From NCBI GenBank assembly GCA_017999835.1, contig JAGNLA010000003.1:94292-158291 (forward strand): 64,000 nt of DNA, read 5' to 3'. The stretch comes from Caldisericia bacterium. Lineage in GTDB: Bacteria > Caldisericota > Caldisericia > JAAYUI01. The notes below the pieces were generated by a model, which was given only the letters and a program-made list of their open reading frames with translations, made no database searches and was not told the DNA's origin. The position numbers were made by a program, and so were the translations under genes. This document shows, one piece after another, positions 62,784 through 64,000 of the stretch. How positions within the stretch are numbered: position 1 is the stretch's first letter; each line of letters begins with the position of its first letter.

Positions 62784-63104
62784 AAGAATATTTTAACATA
62801 GTTCCGAAAAATTGGAAGCACAAGGCTTGGTTGATTTTTGAAATGCCTCAAAATGGTTTAAAATGAGAATTATTTTAGCACGATCACCAGGAATTGTTAA
62901 ATCAGTCTGGATTTGTTTAAATGATTACCTTGACTGTTAACTTCCGGTTGTTAAACTATTCTTTCGTGCTTGAACTTTGAATTTATTTGTTCCTTGTTGG
63001 GCGACAATCAGTCTGCGGAGAACTGCCCTATTTCGCAGGCATCATGAAGATCTTATCAACAAGCAAGCACAAATACAATATCGGTATGCAAAATGAGGTG
63101 ATGG
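62784..63104 (+). other. Intergenic region ahead of the str operon
   Basis: This 321-base gap holds no gene I can support. It contains a candidate promoter at 62930-62957 and then about 145 bases of rpsL leader, with a short inverted stretch (CTGCGGAGAACTGCCC...CGCAGG) near 63013. An autoregulatory leader is possible but unproven. Confidence 0.5.
62930..62957 (+). promoter_or_regulatory. Candidate promoter for the str operon
   Basis: TTGACT (62930-62935), 16-base spacer, TAAACT (62952-62957). The -35 is one base from consensus; the -10 is weaker. It lies about 148 bases before rpsL. Confidence 0.4.
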
Positions 63105-63479
63105 ATGCCTACCATAAATCAATTGGTACGCAAAAGTAGGAAACAGCCGAAGTTCAAATCGAAAACTCCGGCCCTCCAGGAATGCCCGCAGAAGCGCGGC
63201 GTATGCACGATTGTGCGAACGATGACACCGAAGAAGCCAAACTCGGCTTTGAGGAAGATTGCAAAAGTCAGACTCTCGCATGGTATTGAAGTCCTGGCCT
63301 ACATCGGCGGCGTCGGACACAGCCTCCAAGAGCACTCTGTTGTTCTTGTAAGAGGTGGACGTGTAAAAGACCTTCCAGGTGTGGGATATCACATCGTCAG
63401 AGGTTCTCTCGACACAACAGGTGTCGAGAACAGGAAGCAGTCTCGTTCCAAGTATGGCGCCAAGCGTCCGAAAGCTTGA
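63105..63479 (+). CDS. rpsL: 30S ribosomal protein S12
   Basis: The 124-residue protein forms part of the decoding centre. It has the [11 protein letters not shown] loop with the wild-type Lys linked to streptomycin sensitivity, and the VKDLPGV loop whose Asp is methylthiolated in other bacteria. The nearly universal PGVRYH reads PGVGYH here. GAGGTGATGG precedes the ATG. rpsG follows after 9 bases. Confidence 0.97.
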   Translation: MPTINQLVRKSRKQPKFKSKTPALQECPQKRGVCTIVRTMTPKKPNSALRKIAKVRLSHGIEVLAYIGGVGHSLQEHSVVLVRGGRVKDLPGVGYHIVRGSLDTTGVENRKQSRSKYGAKRPKA

Positions 63480-63488
63480 GGTTAAAAG

Positions 63489-63959
63489 ATGCCAAGGAAA
63501 AAAATTGTACTTCACAAGAGAGAGCGTCTTGACCCAGTCTACAGCAACAAGCTTATCGGCAAGGTCATTGGAAAGCTCATCAAGGACGGAAAGAGACTTC
63601 GTGCAGAGCAGATCATTTATAATGCACTGGACATCGTCGCAGAAAAGACAGGCAAGAAGCCAGTCCAGGTCATGGAAGAAGTTGTTGATCTCTGCCGCCC
63701 AAGAGTCGAAGTTAAACCGCGCCGCGTAGGTGGAGCCACCTACCAAATCCCGATCGAAGTGTCACCAGATCGCGGAGAAGCTCTCGCAATCAAATGGATT
63801 GTCACTTTCTCAATCAAGAGAAAGGGCATACCAATGAAGAAGAGACTTGCACAGGAAATGCTTGACGCATATGCAAGCCAGGGCGGAGCATTCAGGAAAA
63901 AAGAAGACACACACAAAATGGCAGAAGCCAACAGGGCTTTTGCACATTACCGCTGGTAA
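63489..63959 (+). CDS. rpsG: 30S ribosomal protein S7
   Basis: The 156-residue protein nucleates assembly of the 30S head. It has MPRKKIVLHKRERLDPVY at the start and the conserved PRVEVKPRRVGGATYQIP in the middle, and HKMAEANRAFAHYRW at the end. Length is typical. GAGGTTAAAAG lies upstream. Confidence 0.97.
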   Translation: MPRKKIVLHKRERLDPVYSNKLIGKVIGKLIKDGKRLRAEQIIYNALDIVAEKTGKKPVQVMEEVVDLCRPRVEVKPRRVGGATYQIPIEVSPDRGEALAIKWIVTFSIKRKGIPMKKRLAQEMLDAYASQGGAFRKKEDTHKMAEANRAFAHYRW

Positions 63960-63976
63960 AAAATCAGCCGGAAACA

Positions 63977-64000
63977 ATGAAGCACCTTGAAAACGTAAGG
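63977..64000 (+). CDS. fusA: Probable start of elongation factor G (truncated by window edge)
   Basis: Only eight codons are visible, MKHLENVR, 17 bases after the rpsG stop with CCGGAA upstream. EF-G genes follow rpsG in the str operon and their products often begin MK followed by a short Arg-rich segment, so this is likely fusA. The call rests on position more than on sequence. Confidence 0.6.

Noticed and set aside
63042-63746. 234-residue open frame on the minus strand antisense to rpsL and rpsG
   Set aside because: It is an antisense shadow of two essential ribosomal genes and has no ribosome binding site or recognised domain.

Overview
The window is a densely packed chromosomal segment of a bacterium, roughly 43-45% GC by eye. 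Gene content is Firmicutes-like or deep-branching: greA-lysS, HrcA, the rsmE-mtaB-HIT-rpsU-yqfF-ybeY-dgkA series, a ThiT-type transporter under a TPP riboswitch, an LLH-type holin, and copper-amine-oxidase-N surface domains. Eleven predicted lipoproteins and several large secreted beta-propeller/Ig proteins point to a heavily decorated outer surface. I cannot name the organism; a Caldisericota- or Coprothermobacterota-like lineage is only a guess. TGA is used as a normal stop.

Layout. 1-9091 (+): greA end, lysS, an SPFH/zinc-ribbon protein, a K+ channel with an RCK domain, a tandem pair of UPF0104 membrane proteins, murI, a secreted FN3/CuAO-N protein and a dCMP deaminase. 9094-13421 (-): an accessory patch with an orphan membrane protein, a frameshifted TM2-domain gene, a nonsense-interrupted PQQ-propeller gene, an 800-residue propeller protein with an AT-rich first half, and RidA. 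13501-20795 (+): a multi-pass membrane protein, polA, coaE, a PD-(D/E)XK nuclease and a lipoprotein, chained by start/stop overlaps. 20789-25186: small membrane and secreted proteins, a half-size chromate transporter, two TM2 genes and a lipoprotein. 25249-27927 (+): lgt, rhomboid protease, PQQ lipoprotein. 27989-28949 (-): thiT with its TPP riboswitch.

29035-40759 (+) is the housekeeping core: hrcA, rsmE, mtaB, a membrane protein, HIT, rpsU, yqfF/pgpH, ybeY, dgkA, corC-like, tpiA, then three lipoproteins. The order matches the classic Firmicutes heat-shock to era supercluster, but grpE-dnaK-dnaJ-prmA, yqeY-phoH and era are absent. 40808-41650 (-) is a FocA/NirC channel. 41719-44182 (+) holds a TIM-barrel lipoprotein followed by an XhlA-like protein, a peptidoglycan amidase and an LLH holin: a lysis cassette with no phage structural genes. 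44930-51658 (+) is a probable operon of a GNAT enzyme, a PEGA protein, a lipoprotein, a TPR protein, a 32-residue symporter accessory peptide, a sodium:solute symporter and two lipoproteins.

51661-56224 (-): a methyltransferase preceded by a small HTH-like ORF in another frame, a lipoprotein and a 998-residue propeller/Ig/CuAO-N surface protein. Then come tRNA-Val(GAC), a BrkB-family protein (+), and on the minus strand an epimerase, a methyltransferase, an inositol-phosphatase-family enzyme, a NUDIX hydrolase and a hybrid-sensor histidine kinase with a degenerate ATPase domain. The window ends in the str operon (rpsL, rpsG, start of fusA).

Several convergent gene pairs share a symmetrical terminator hairpin with A-run and T-run flanks, usable from both sides. 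The most unusual items are the phage-free lysis cassette, the decayed TM2/PQQ patch, the methyltransferase lacking a normal start, the degenerate kinase, and the gapped chaperone supercluster.
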